Positions 36,468 through 45,025 of a stretch of DNA of 64,000 nucleotides are shown here, in pieces (the first letter of the stretch is position 1; every line of letters begins with the position of its first letter). The stretch is from Methylococcales bacterium. Lineage in GTDB: Bacteria > Pseudomonadota > Gammaproteobacteria > Methylococcales > Methylomonadaceae. The notes beneath the pieces were generated by a model. It was given only the letters and a program-made list of their open reading frames with translations. It was not told the DNA's origin and ran no database searches. The translations under genes were made by a program, and so were the position numbers. The stretch is taken from NCBI GenBank assembly GCA_028712795.1, contig JAQTPT010000001.1, positions 186,001 through 250,000 on the forward strand. Reading direction: 5' to 3'.

Positions 36468-37221
36468 AACTGAATCGCGGATTGACTTTAAAAGCAAACA
36501 GGATGAATTTGCGGCATTTATAAGAGATCCGGAAAATAACCCGATGCCCGCCGATGTTAACGGGCAGCGCATGGACATGTACAGAGAGTTATTTTTTAAT
36601 AATATTGAAGGTTTTTTGTCGGGCAATTTTCCGGTATTAAGAAAAATACTGGATGATCAGCAATGGTACGCCTTGGCTCAGGATTTTTACGCAAAACACG
36701 CGTGCCAATCGCCTCATTTTTCGCAAATCCCGGAAGAGTTTCTGGATTATTTGCAAAATGAACGGGATAGTTCTAACGATTTCCCCTTTATGCTGGAACT
36801 GGCTCACTATGAATGGGTGGAAATGGCCTTATCCATCGCCATGGAAGAGGCGGCGGATTATCATCCGGATCTGGTCAATCTGCTTGACCAGCCTGTTGCC
36901 TTATCTCCGTTGGCTTGGCCGCTGGCTTATCAATACCCCGTCCATAAAATCGGCCCTGCCTTTTTACCGTTAGAAGCGCCTGAACAACCGACGTTTCTTA
37001 TTGTGTACCGCGACAGGCATGATGATGTCCATTTTATGGAAATTACGCCAATCACCTACCGGTTACTAGAAATAATTCAGGAACAGGAAAAAACATTGGC
37101 GGAAGATTGTGTAAGGCAAGTCGCCAGGGAATCGAATCATCCTAATCCCGAACTAATCGTTGCTGGCGGTTTACAGATTTTAAAAGAATTGGCCGAAAAA
37201 ATGATTGTCACCTTAGCTTGA
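36448..37221 (+). CDS. DUF2063 protein, bufferin maturation partner (BufC/HvfC-like)
   Basis: The 257-residue product has an N-terminal DUF2063-type domain (about residues 15-110; QDEFAAFIRDPENNP, FPVLRKILDDQQW, HFSQIPEEFLDYL) and a C-terminal domain with FLIVYRDRHDDVHFMEITPITYRLLE. Such proteins bind the precursor and present it to the MNIO enzyme. The ATG at 36448 lies within the last codons of the DUF692 gene, indicating coupling. A DoxX-type membrane protein, often the fourth gene, is missing downstream. Confidence 0.9.
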   Translation: MKNRLLKTESRIDFKSKQDEFAAFIRDPENNPMPADVNGQRMDMYRELFFNNIEGFLSGNFPVLRKILDDQQWYALAQDFYAKHACQSPHFSQIPEEFLDYLQNERDSSNDFPFMLELAHYEWVEMALSIAMEEAADYHPDLVNLLDQPVALSPLAWPLAYQYPVHKIGPAFLPLEAPEQPTFLIVYRDRHDDVHFMEITPITYRLLEIIQEQEKTLAEDCVRQVARESNHPNPELIVAGGLQILKELAEKMIVTLA

Positions 37222-37254
37222 ATTCGAGGTGAGTTTGGGGATCGAATTTTAATA

Positions 37255-37279
37255 GGAGCAACCCCTTGTGGTTGCCCCT
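37255..37279 (+). terminator. Hairpin after the bufferin operon
   Basis: AGGAGCAACC and GGTTGCCCCT form a stem of about nine base pairs around a short CCTTGT loop, located 34 bases after the stop of the DUF2063 gene and before the end of the convergent lipoprotein gene. There is no T-run on either strand, so the strength as a terminator is uncertain. Confidence 0.45.
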
Positions 37280-37299
37280 GCAATGCAAGTGACCTGACT

Positions 37300-37791
37300 T
37301 TAAAAGAACTTGCTGAAAAATCCCTCCTTCTCCTTAGCCTTGGGCGCTTCAAACGTTTTAAAGCCTTTATCAACCTTAATTTGTTGCGAGCAATGAAAAA
37401 CAGCGCCGTTATACTTGATCTGTAAGGACCGGGGGTTTTCATGTTCTTTAAGAAATTTTTCAGCTTCCTGGGCTGTTAAATCTTTCATCATGTAAGTTGC
37501 AACGCACATGCAGGATTTGGAGAATCGTGGTTTATCTTCTTCTATATTGACAGAGTTTTTCAATTCCCTTTCTACACATTGCGCGGCAAAATCATGCTCG
37601 AATTTATGTTTTTCAATATCAGTCACAGGTACATCATGAGAATGGTCAAAGGGATTATGACTGGTTTTAACCGGTACCGGTTTTTCCTTATCATCTGAAC
37701 AGCCGGTAACAGTTAGCGCGATAACCATGCCGGTTAAAACAGCAAAAGAAAAATTTTTTATAAGAGTGTGTATTTTCATAGGTTGCATCAC
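37300..37791 (-). CDS. Putative lipoprotein of unknown function
   Basis: The 163-residue product has a signal peptide with hydrophobic core FAVLTGMVIALTVTGC, where VTGC fits a lipobox, so it is probably an outer-membrane or periplasmic-side lipoprotein. The mature part is rich in Asp, His and Lys near the N-terminus (NPFDHSHDVPVTD) and has four further cysteines in CVEREL, SCMCVATYMM and HCSQ, a possible disulfide set. I know no named family. It stands alone, converging with the bufferin operon; an ATG four codons further in (37779) is equally possible. Confidence 0.7.
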   Translation of the reverse strand: MMQPMKIHTLIKNFSFAVLTGMVIALTVTGCSDDKEKPVPVKTSHNPFDHSHDVPVTDIEKHKFEHDFAAQCVERELKNSVNIEEDKPRFSKSCMCVATYMMKDLTAQEAEKFLKEHENPRSLQIKYNGAVFHCSQQIKVDKGFKTFEAPKAKEKEGFFSKFF

Positions 37792-38043
37792 AAAGATTAA
37801 AGGGCTCAGGGCTTAATTATCGCGCCTTGATTCTGCCGCTAAATAAACGCGAACTTTATCATTTTATCTGTGCCCGTTCTAGTCCTCTTCATATTAGAGG
37901 TATTTGGGCTGTAACGCTTGCCACATTCACTGGCAAAAAAGGGTGGATATTTCATCTTAAAAATTTATTTTGGACGGCTCACAAACACGGCATTTGGCGA
38001 TTTTTAGGTGCAGAACATCGAAAAAACTGATCGGAGCCTGATT
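37792..38043. other. Spacer between lipoprotein gene and transposase relic
   Basis: No gene is supported. A 67-codon plus-strand frame (37827-38030) has no ribosome-binding site and unremarkable composition. The sequence probably consists of flank and worn end of the adjacent insertion-sequence remains. Confidence 0.4.
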
Positions 38044-38594
38044 TTAGGCGATAGCTCCCCTGGCGCCGACGCCATAGGCCTGTGTTGGGAAACGCCTCGG
38101 TAATGAATTTAACCCGTTTGTCGAATCGGTTGGAGCAGCGAGCGCTTCTGTCCGATGCGCCTCGCCTTTTTCATGACCGAGCGCCATGGCCAAAATAACA
38201 GCCAGCGCCAGCTCAATGCGGGTTTTTATTTTTGGCCTGGCTTCCGGATAAAGTGCTTTTCAAAACACAAGCTATTGCCGATACGGTTGTTGATTCGTTC
38301 CAAGGCGCTACGGCGACCATAACCGCGTTGCCAAGAGGGGCTGCTGTGAAGCGCCGGGACGAAGATGCGCCGATTTTGCCCGGTGACGTCGATGCGGACG
38401 ATTCGGCCATAGTCGCCCGGATTCACCTGACCGGCTGCGTGGCTTTGGGCTTGGCAATCCAGGCCATAAGCCGTCGTAGGGCAGCAATATTTCAGGGCGT
38501 TCCGGCCGGCTTCGAAACCCTGAAAGGCTAAATCGCGTTGGATACCGGTGGCTAGGCAAGCAGAGTGGATCGTCCCTTTCTCTGTATACACCAT
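38044..38594 (-). pseudogene. Degenerate transposase, C-terminal half (frameshifted)
   Basis: One minus-strand frame reads YGRIVRIDVTGQNRRIF, SPSWQRGYGRRSALERINNR and GNSLCFEKHFIRK, the conserved end of DDE transposases, then hits a stop; another frame continues directly with KIKTRIELALAVILAMALGH before a stop at 38044. A single frameshift near 38230-38240 therefore splits one former gene. The N-terminal half is missing. No terminal inverted repeats are evident. Confidence 0.75.
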
Positions 38595-38644
38595 AGTGTC
38601 AGCTCGATCGGGGTGGAGAGGACGTGTAATAGGCTGTCCAGGCT

Positions 38645-38728
38645 CATAATCCAGCGATTGGGCGTGGAATGAGCAACTTTAACACACCTTTCTTCCATAC
38701 TGGCTTCAAGGCCGCGATAAGAAGCAAC
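38645..38728 (-). pseudogene. Fragment of an IS6-like transposase
   Basis: Read on the minus strand, 28 codons give ASYRGLEASMEERCVKVAHS and then TPNRWIM, a close match in pattern to the IS6-family segment YRDLEELMAERGV-V-HSTI-RW. Nothing before or after this segment stays in frame, so it is only a relic. It lies beside, and is distinct from, the degenerate transposase at 38044-38594. Confidence 0.55.
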
Positions 38729-38900
38729 CTACCTGATGTAGAAAAATACAGGATACAAAATGACATCCTTTGGAAAATGTGCCCCTTTAAAACTAATCAT
38801 CGACTTTCTTTGGTTTTGCATTGTCTCTGATTTCGAAATACTTCACATCAAAACTTTTTTGATCATTTTTTCATCATTGGTCCGATATTAAGTTTTTGAA

Positions 38901-39539
38901 TCACGTATTCTTGAACAAGGCGATTTGAGCCACGATGGCTAACCAGGGTTGTTCATGACGGGGCTTGCCTGAAGGCCGATAATAATGATCGATCACTCGA
39001 AATCCAGCCTGTTCCAGAAATAACTTGCTTGTGTCAAATTGCATGTAATGGCCGTATCGTTGGCCTGACCAACCCTCGTCATCGCCGCGAGGGTTGGATA
39101 AAAATAGAACGCCGCCAGGCCTTATTGCTGAGCGCAATTCATCGAGGACCCGGGGTAGATGCTGGCTGGGAACATGAAACAAGGAGGCGTTGGCGAAGAT
39201 GCCATCGAAAGCTTGAGAGGGCAACTCAAGACTCAGAAATTTTTGATGAAGAATTTGACACCCTGTATGCCTGCGGGCCATGCCGCAAAATGCTTCGCTG
39301 CCGTCCAGCCCAACTGGCCTGTGCCCCAATGACTTAAAATAGCTGACATCTCTTCCAGGTCCGCAGCCAAAATCCAGAATGTCCAGCTGTTTATCTTTTG
39401 GAAACGGCGCTAAAAATGCCGCATAATTTTGAGTTACATCGTGGTCTTTTGTGCCATCCCAAAACGCCTCGGCATTTTGATCATAATGCCTTAGAGTGAT
39501 AGTTTCTATCTCATCCAAATCGTGACAGCCTGGTTCCAT
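38901..39539 (-). CDS. Class I SAM-dependent methyltransferase
   Basis: A 212-residue soluble protein with the SAM-binding motif I ILDFGCGPGRDVSYFKSLG (about residues 54-72), an acidic residue at the end of strand 2 in VGLDGSEAF, and LRSAIRPGGVLFLSNPRGD near 138, typical of the methyltransferase type 11 group. The substrate cannot be deduced. It is the last gene in a minus-strand run with the HugZ-like, GH57 and DUF4912 genes but is separated from them by 27 bases, and IS remains lie just downstream. Confidence 0.85.
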   Translation of the reverse strand: MEPGCHDLDEIETITLRHYDQNAEAFWDGTKDHDVTQNYAAFLAPFPKDKQLDILDFGCGPGRDVSYFKSLGHRPVGLDGSEAFCGMARRHTGCQILHQKFLSLELPSQAFDGIFANASLFHVPSQHLPRVLDELRSAIRPGGVLFLSNPRGDDEGWSGQRYGHYMQFDTSKLFLEQAGFRVIDHYYRPSGKPRHEQPWLAIVAQIALFKNT

Positions 39540-39566
39540 AACAACCTTTTTATTGTTGTAAAATGA

Positions 39567-40061
39567 CTAAATGTGACGCAAGGTGCTATCGTTCACATTA
39601 ACTGTAAAGGCCCGGCCAAAACCAATTACGAAGCGCCCGCATTCCGGACGCAATGCAAATAAATGGAAATCAGATAATGAGCGTAACATATTAACGACGT
39701 CCCCAAATTTATCCTGCAATGCTTGCAACCTGTCAATGAAAATGTCGTCATCCCGCAGTATTTCTTTGACACTACAGCTTATCACTGCCCGTTCCCGTGC
39801 AAAAAGATTGCGGCATTCAGATTCTGGCCGTATAAACAGTATCGAAGCTTGAGGGTTATTAAGCAAATTGACGGTATGGACAGCCATCTCGCTGACAAAG
39901 ATATATAAAAGTCCCGCGTGGCCGCGAACAAAAGGGGCGTAACTTATGTCAGGAACACCGCCAACTGAAGCCGTCGATAGCAACAGTGTTTGTTGTGAGA
40001 CAAGCAGTTCGTGGTAGCGTCTGGTAAAGTCTTCAAGTTCTTGTGCGCTTATTTCACTCAT
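39567..40061 (-). CDS. HugZ-like pyridoxamine 5'-phosphate oxidase-fold protein
   Basis: The product has a split-barrel flavin/haem-binding fold: LLLSTASVGGVPDISYAPFV near residue 24, GLLYIFVSEMAVHTVNLLNN near 49 and ASILFIRPESECRNLFARER near 71. The C-terminus FALRPECGRFVIGFGRAFTV is characteristic of HugZ-type haem-utilisation proteins. I chose the ATG at 40061, overlapping the GH57 stop by eight bases; the frame continues 11 codons further into that gene. Role in haem use is inferred from family only; no haem transport genes are adjacent. Confidence 0.78.
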   Translation of the reverse strand: MSEISAQELEDFTRRYHELLVSQQTLLLSTASVGGVPDISYAPFVRGHAGLLYIFVSEMAVHTVNLLNNPQASILFIRPESECRNLFARERAVISCSVKEILRDDDIFIDRLQALQDKFGDVVNMLRSLSDFHLFALRPECGRFVIGFGRAFTVNVNDSTLRHI

Positions 40062-41658
40062 GGCGCTTTTTGGGGTTGTAATCACGAAAATCAATATCAG
40101 GGAAAATGTTATCCATGATTTCCAAGGCGGTCAAATAGCGTTCGTTTATCCTGTTTTTACGGATACAGTCGTGTAAATAGTTAAATCTCGCCAAATGGTC
40201 TGTAATACGTTTATTGGCATAGCCGATAGTTGTTCCCGATTTCATGATAAATGGCCAGTCTGAGGCTTGCGCTAAAAGAATGGATCGCGCAGCCTGATTC
40301 AAAGCCCTTATCTGCAAGGGGCTGAGCGATAAACCATGGAGATCGGATGCCAGTTTTTCCATTTCCGCTTCGGCCTTATGCAAAAAAGGATAGATCCAGT
40401 CATTGGTTTCATTTATCCAGTAACTGGAATAGCCTTGATCGCCCCAGGTTGATGCTGAAGGCGTGGACACCTGATGGGATGTTTGCAGCGTTAAATAATC
40501 ACTGCAACTGCTGGTTTGGACGCTGTTGGCGTTCTCGCTTGCCAAGCGAAGCACCTGCTCCAGCCAATACGGCCCTTCAAACCACCAATGGCCGAACAGT
40601 TCCGCATCGTAAGGGGCTATGATTATCGGTGGCCTATCCATCGTGGCGCTAAGCGCGTCAATTTGCAGTTGACGTTTATTGATAAAATCCTGGGCGTGTT
40701 GATGCGATTTCGCTAGCGCATTTTGGGGGTTGTAGATTTCCTTGGGTAAATCCTTGCCCGTTACGCGATAGTATTTGATGCCGGTATTAATGCGTATTTC
40801 GCCATCGAGGATATAGGGCGCGATATAATCGAAATCAAGATCGAAGCCGATGTCCCGGTAGTATTCGCGGTAATCGAAATCGCCGGGGTAGCCTTCGCGG
40901 GAACTCCAAACCTGCCGGGATGATTCCGGATCCCGTGCGAAGGCAGTGACTCCATTTCCGCAATCAAGCGGCGCATAGACGCCATTCCTGGGAGGCTGAC
41001 TGGCATCCATGATGCCGTGAGTATCGACAAAAAAGTAGTTAATACCGGCTTCAGCCAATAGCGTTTCCACGCCCGGATAGTAGGCACATTCAGGCAGCCA
41101 AAAACCCGTTGGTGAAAAACCCAGATTGGTTTCAAACGTGTTTACACCCACATTGATCTGATTGCGTACCGCCGTTTCGCTCACATTGAGCAACGGAAGA
41201 AATCCGTGAGTTGCCGCGCACGTTATCAATTCAAGCGTGCCTGCGGCGTGATGCTTTATAAAAGCGGTCAATAAATCACAGTGATATTGATTCTGGTAGG
41301 TATCCAGCGTGTTTTGAAAAAAATGAAGGTAATGCCGCGCCAGCTTTTGAAATTCAGGGTGTTCCTGCGTCCTGATGATTTCTTTTTCAGCCAGTTCCAT
41401 TAATTTATGCAGATATTTTAAATAGCGTGATTGTAATAAGTCATCGCGCAGCATGGTAATGAGCGGCGGCGAGAGTGAAAGCGTTAGACGGTAATCCAGG
41501 CTATCTTTCTGCAGCCGATCCATTACGCCAATTAACGGAATGTAGCACTCCGTGATTGCTTCAAACAACCAGTTTTCTTCAAAAAAACTCTCGTGCTCCG
41601 GGTGCCGTACATAGGGCAGGTGTGCGTGGAGAATAATGCTAAGGAATCCTTTTTTCAT
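40054..41658 (-). CDS. GH57-family (DUF1957-type) 1,4-alpha-glucan branching-type enzyme
   Basis: The product starts MKKGFLSIILHAHLPYVRHP, the classical GH57 N-terminus with His-x-His-Leu-Pro. The likely catalytic nucleophile is the Glu in GFWLPECAYYPG (about residue 190) and the acid is the Asp in APYDAELFGHWWFEGP (about 351); the C-terminus is a helical domain. These match glucan branching enzymes of GH57, acting in glycogen synthesis. An earlier in-frame ATG at 41697 would overlap the DUF4912 gene; the chosen ATG lies seven bases after it. The upstream DUF4912 gene is a common companion of this enzyme type. Confidence 0.88.
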   Translation of the reverse strand: MKKGFLSIILHAHLPYVRHPEHESFFEENWLFEAITECYIPLIGVMDRLQKDSLDYRLTLSLSPPLITMLRDDLLQSRYLKYLHKLMELAEKEIIRTQEHPEFQKLARHYLHFFQNTLDTYQNQYHCDLLTAFIKHHAAGTLELITCAATHGFLPLLNVSETAVRNQINVGVNTFETNLGFSPTGFWLPECAYYPGVETLLAEAGINYFFVDTHGIMDASQPPRNGVYAPLDCGNGVTAFARDPESSRQVWSSREGYPGDFDYREYYRDIGFDLDFDYIAPYILDGEIRINTGIKYYRVTGKDLPKEIYNPQNALAKSHQHAQDFINKRQLQIDALSATMDRPPIIIAPYDAELFGHWWFEGPYWLEQVLRLASENANSVQTSSCSDYLTLQTSHQVSTPSASTWGDQGYSSYWINETNDWIYPFLHKAEAEMEKLASDLHGLSLSPLQIRALNQAARSILLAQASDWPFIMKSGTTIGYANKRITDHLARFNYLHDCIRKNRINERYLTALEIMDNIFPDIDFRDYNPKKRHE

Positions 41659-41665
41659 GCAACTA

Positions 41666-42328
41666 CTAATTAATTCCTTGACCGGAAGCGCTGTCATTAT
41701 GGTGAGTAGTTATTTTTTGGCTTACTGGTATCCGCTGGGTTATAGGCTGAACCATAATCTGACTGTCCTTAACTTGATTGGATATTGCCTTGAAAGTTGG
41801 AATTTGGGTGATGTTGGAAGAGGCAAATGGCGAAAGGCTATTGTTAGGATGACGTTTGCCAATAGCCGCGAAATAAGCTGTTTCATGTGACCATAGGGGT
41901 AGTGGAATTTTTTGTTGGGCTTGAGGTCTGTCAATCGCAACGTCGAACCATGATCTTGTTTTGGTGGAATCCATGTTCTTATCTGGCTCAGAATATACCC
42001 TTAAGGTCAGTTGATTTCCGGAATCATTTTTTTGTTTTGCGTTCAGTGTGTCATCAACCAGATTCCAATAGGCATAGATATTATTCGGGTCTACGGGCAA
42101 GAGTACCAGTTCCTGTGGATTGTTTGAAGCTTTGGGCGCAAAGTCGAGCCTTATTTCTTCGCTAATATCAAACATTTCTTGCGGCGAAAGTTTGTGTTGA
42201 TTAGCCGGGCTGGCAATGTAGGTGGAAAGGCTCGGTGCAAACGAAGAATTAATTTCTTGGCTGATTTCAAGCATTTCTCCCGGCGACAACCTGAATTTGG
42301 GATTATATCTTGAATACGAAAATTTCAT
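41666..42328 (-). CDS. DUF4912-domain protein
   Basis: A 220-residue protein whose centre (QELVLLPVDPNNIYAYWNL, about residues 72-90) is the DUF4912 signature, with IPLPLWSHETAYFAAIGKR near 140. The N-terminus contains a duplicated motif: LSPGEMLEISQEI (14-26) and LSPQEMFDISEEI (47-59). DUF4912 has been found next to GH57 glucan enzymes, and here the stop lies seven bases before the GH57 start. The C-terminus is polar and low in complexity. A binding role for glucan or for the enzyme is inferred. Confidence 0.82.
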   Translation of the reverse strand: MKFSYSRYNPKFRLSPGEMLEISQEINSSFAPSLSTYIASPANQHKLSPQEMFDISEEIRLDFAPKASNNPQELVLLPVDPNNIYAYWNLVDDTLNAKQKNDSGNQLTLRVYSEPDKNMDSTKTRSWFDVAIDRPQAQQKIPLPLWSHETAYFAAIGKRHPNNSLSPFASSNITQIPTFKAISNQVKDSQIMVQPITQRIPVSQKITTHHNDSASGQGIN

Positions 42329-42633
42329 TACCCACCTTAAACTGTTACTTATTCTAAAGTTCCTCCGTATAGTATAGTCATGTAAAGGAATGAAGCGCTT
42401 GTTTATCCTCTATGCATCTGTAAACAGGTTTTGAAAAGCAATAATAGCTCTTAGTATACTTGGTAAATTCAGCGCTATCATCCAATTTTTATCAAAAACG
42501 CCACACTTTGTCGATTATTTTAAAATCAGTTGAAAGAAATCAGGCTCGATTGATTAGCCAACTTGCGTTATTGTATTCATTTGCTTGAATGCTTGGTAAA
42601 AAACAATCTAATAATCCGACAATATATACTTTT
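42329..42633. other. Divergent spacer between DUF4912 gene and nadC
   Basis: An A+T-rich 305-base spacer that must hold promoters in both directions. TATACT near 42625 could be a -10 box for nadC but would lie too close to the chosen start. The nadC frame is also open upstream to an ATG at 42589. I see no gene and no strong hairpin. Confidence 0.35.
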
Positions 42634-43464
42634 ATGACAGTCCCATTAAAAATTGTAGATATATCATCTTTTCTTAATGAAGATATAGGTTCCGGCGACA
42701 TAACCGCCGCCATTATTCCTGAAGCTGCCCATGCGCAAGCAGAAGTGATCACGCGGGAGGATATGGTGCTTTGCGGACAAGCCTGGTTTGATGCAGTGTT
42801 CAAGCATCTGGATGCCAACGTGAATATCTACTGGTCGGTAAACGAAGGCGAGGTGGTTAAAAAAAACACGACGCTATGTCAACTCGGCGGTTTAGCCAGA
42901 GGCTTGCTAACAGGTGAGCGTACAGCGCTAAATTTATTACAATTCTTATCGGCGACTGCAACCCTTTCAAGGGAGTATGCGGATGCGGTTGCCGGCACGG
43001 GCTGTAAAGTGCTGGATACCCGCAAAACCATTCCGGGGCTTAGAAACGCGCAAAAATACGCCGTTGCCTGCGGCGGTTGTTATAACCATCGTATCGGTTT
43101 GTATGATGGCGTGTTAATCAAGGAAAATCATATTATGGCAGCGGGTTCAATCACCAAAGCGATTCAGGCGGCACGCGAACTTACCAAATTGACGGTGGAA
43201 GTGGAGGTGGAATCCATGCCGGAGTTGGTTGAGGCGCTTGCGGCAAAGCCGGATCGGATTATGCTGGATAATTTTAGTCTTGAAGATTTACACGAGGCGG
43301 TCAAATTGAATGCCGGGGCGATAGATCTTGAGGCTTCCGGAAATATTGATCTTGATAATATAAGGACGATCGCCGAAACGGGCGTTGATTTTATTTCCAT
43401 TGGCGCTTTAACCAAGAATGTTAAGGCAGTTGACTTATCCATGCGGATAAAGCTGGTGAGTTAG
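42634..43464 (+). CDS. nadC: Nicotinate-nucleotide diphosphorylase (carboxylating)
   Basis: NadC converts quinolinate and PRPP to nicotinate mononucleotide in NAD synthesis. The product shows NEDIGSGDITAAIIPE near the N-terminus, the GERTALNLLQFLSATATL block (about residues 93-110), DTRKTIPGLRNAQKYAV near 128, GGCYNHRIGLYDGVLIKENH near 146 and EASGNIDLDNI near 230. All typical active-site Arg and Lys residues are present. An ATG 45 bases upstream would add 15 residues, but the chosen start better fits the family. No nadA or nadB gene is nearby. Confidence 0.95.
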   Translation: MTVPLKIVDISSFLNEDIGSGDITAAIIPEAAHAQAEVITREDMVLCGQAWFDAVFKHLDANVNIYWSVNEGEVVKKNTTLCQLGGLARGLLTGERTALNLLQFLSATATLSREYADAVAGTGCKVLDTRKTIPGLRNAQKYAVACGGCYNHRIGLYDGVLIKENHIMAAGSITKAIQAARELTKLTVEVEVESMPELVEALAAKPDRIMLDNFSLEDLHEAVKLNAGAIDLEASGNIDLDNIRTIAETGVDFISIGALTKNVKAVDLSMRIKLVS

Positions 43465-43502
43465 TGCAATCGGGCCATGCAAAACCATAATCGGTGAAAT
43501 AG

Positions 43503-43982
43503 ATGATTGAAAATCTGGAAGCACTATTTAAGCAAATCAGTCACGGCGTTTATGTAATTGGCGTCAGTGATGGTTCGCATCAAAGTGCCTTTACTGCTGC
43601 GTGGGTGATGCAAGTCTCTTTTAATCCACCCTTATTGGCGATAAGCATAAATCCTGAACATTATTCTTATCAGTTGCTGCAAGCCGGTGGGGTTTGTACG
43701 GTTAATGTCCTGAGCAAAAATCAATATGCCCTGGCTGAGCATTTTGGCCGTTCAGCCCATGATAAAATGGCGGGTTTCCAATGGCAAAAAGATAAAACGG
43801 GTGCGCCGATTTTATCGGAGAGTCTGGCTTATTTTGATTGCCGGGTGAGTCACTACACCGATGCAGGCGATCATAAAATAGCAATTTGCGAAGTCATCTC
43901 TGCGGCATCGCTTAATAAGGGACATCCGTTGTTATATAACCAAACGGGCGATATGGATGGCAGCAGTGAGTTATACAAATAA
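43503..43982 (+). CDS. Flavin reductase-like domain protein
   Basis: The 159-residue protein has the flavin reductase-like (DIM6/NTAB) fold: HGVYVIGVSDGSHQSAFTAA, VMQVSFNPPLLAISINPEHY and GVCTVNVLSKNQYALAEHFG, followed by a C-terminal AYFDCRVSHYTDAGDHKIAI. Such proteins bind FMN and reduce it with NAD(P)H or serve as small flavoproteins. It follows nadC after 38 bases on the same strand, so cotranscription is possible, but no partner monooxygenase is visible. Confidence 0.85.
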   Translation: MIENLEALFKQISHGVYVIGVSDGSHQSAFTAAWVMQVSFNPPLLAISINPEHYSYQLLQAGGVCTVNVLSKNQYALAEHFGRSAHDKMAGFQWQKDKTGAPILSESLAYFDCRVSHYTDAGDHKIAICEVISAASLNKGHPLLYNQTGDMDGSSELYK

Positions 43983-44254
43983 TTTGTGTTGGCTTGGCGG
44001 TGCTTCTATTTCCGGCCGATTGGTTTGTCTGTTTTTAAAAAATCGGGTATTAATAATAGTTTTATGGGCATCTCTAAAAATTCCATAGCCTACGGGGCAG
44101 GGAGTGTGGTGGTAAGTAACTGATCTTAATAACCTTGCACTGATATTCTCCCGGAGGAAGAAGGATTTTTCAAATTTTCGAAAACTCCCTTATGTAATTT
44201 CATCCACGTCTAATCCAGATAAAAGTACCACTCTGTAAATATACGACATTTGAT

Positions 44255-44995
44255 ATGACAGAACGAGATAGCGTATTCCAACAAACAGGCCGGGCGGAAG
44301 ACTTTGTTTTTGACGAGCGTGTTGCCAACGTTTTTGATGATATGGTGTCAAGGAGCGTCCCGTTTTATAACGAAGTGCAGCGCATTCAGTCCGATCTTAT
44401 TATGGATTTTTTACCTGATGAGGGCGGTGTGGTTTGCGACTTGGGATGCTCGACAGGAACAACCCTGGAATACCTTACAAAACATCAGAAATGCCCGGAG
44501 AGCGCCCGTTTTGTGGGTTATGACAATGCAGAGCCGATGTTGGATAAGGCGCGTGACAAGTTGTCCGGGCCAATCGCCGACGGAAAAGTGACATTGATTG
44601 CCGCCGATTTGAGCCACCTTCCCCAATTGCCTGACTGCAACGTTATTATCCTTAATTGGACGTTGCAATTTGTCCGTCCCATTGGCAGGGAACAGGTGTT
44701 GAAAACGGTTTATGAGGCGCTCAAACCTGGAGGAATAGTCCTGTTGTCAGAGAAAGTTCTGGTGAATGATCCGGTATTAAACCGCTTGTATATAGACCAT
44801 TACCTGCAATTTAAAATCTCTCAAAGCGGTTATACGGATATTGAAAATCAGCGTAAACGTGAAGCCCTGGAAAATATTTTGATCCCCTATCGCCTGGATG
44901 AAAACTATGCGTTATTGGAGCGAGCCGGATTTGCCCGCATTGGCACCTATTTTCAGTGGTTTAATTTTGCTTGTCTTATTGCAGTCAAAATTTAG
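44255..44995 (+). CDS. cmoA: Carboxy-SAM synthase CmoA
   Basis: CmoA makes carboxy-S-adenosylmethionine for the CmoB-dependent modification of tRNA wobble uridine. The 246-residue product has the family N-terminus FDERVANVFDDMVSRSVPFY, the SAM-binding VVCDLGCSTGTTLEYLTKH near residue 59, DADLSH-type strand and RPIGREQVL, and a C-terminus with QRKREALENILIPYR, which carries the Arg that distinguishes CmoA from ordinary methyltransferases, and FFQWFNFACLIAVK-type ending. A CmoB gene is not visible in the window. A ~270-base spacer upstream holds nothing recognisable. Confidence 0.85.
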   Translation: MTERDSVFQQTGRAEDFVFDERVANVFDDMVSRSVPFYNEVQRIQSDLIMDFLPDEGGVVCDLGCSTGTTLEYLTKHQKCPESARFVGYDNAEPMLDKARDKLSGPIADGKVTLIAADLSHLPQLPDCNVIILNWTLQFVRPIGREQVLKTVYEALKPGGIVLLSEKVLVNDPVLNRLYIDHYLQFKISQSGYTDIENQRKREALENILIPYRLDENYALLERAGFARIGTYFQWFNFACLIAVKI

Positions 44996-45025
44996 TTTAA
45001 GTTCAAAATCGGGAACACAGGCTGA

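Noticed and set aside
37827..38030. 67-codon plus-strand open frame before the transposase relic
   Set aside because: No start signals and no family resemblance; it lies in insertion-sequence debris.
43983..44254. Riboswitch-like leader before cmoA
   Set aside because: The spacer has G-rich stretches but no fold or core I can match to a known riboswitch class.
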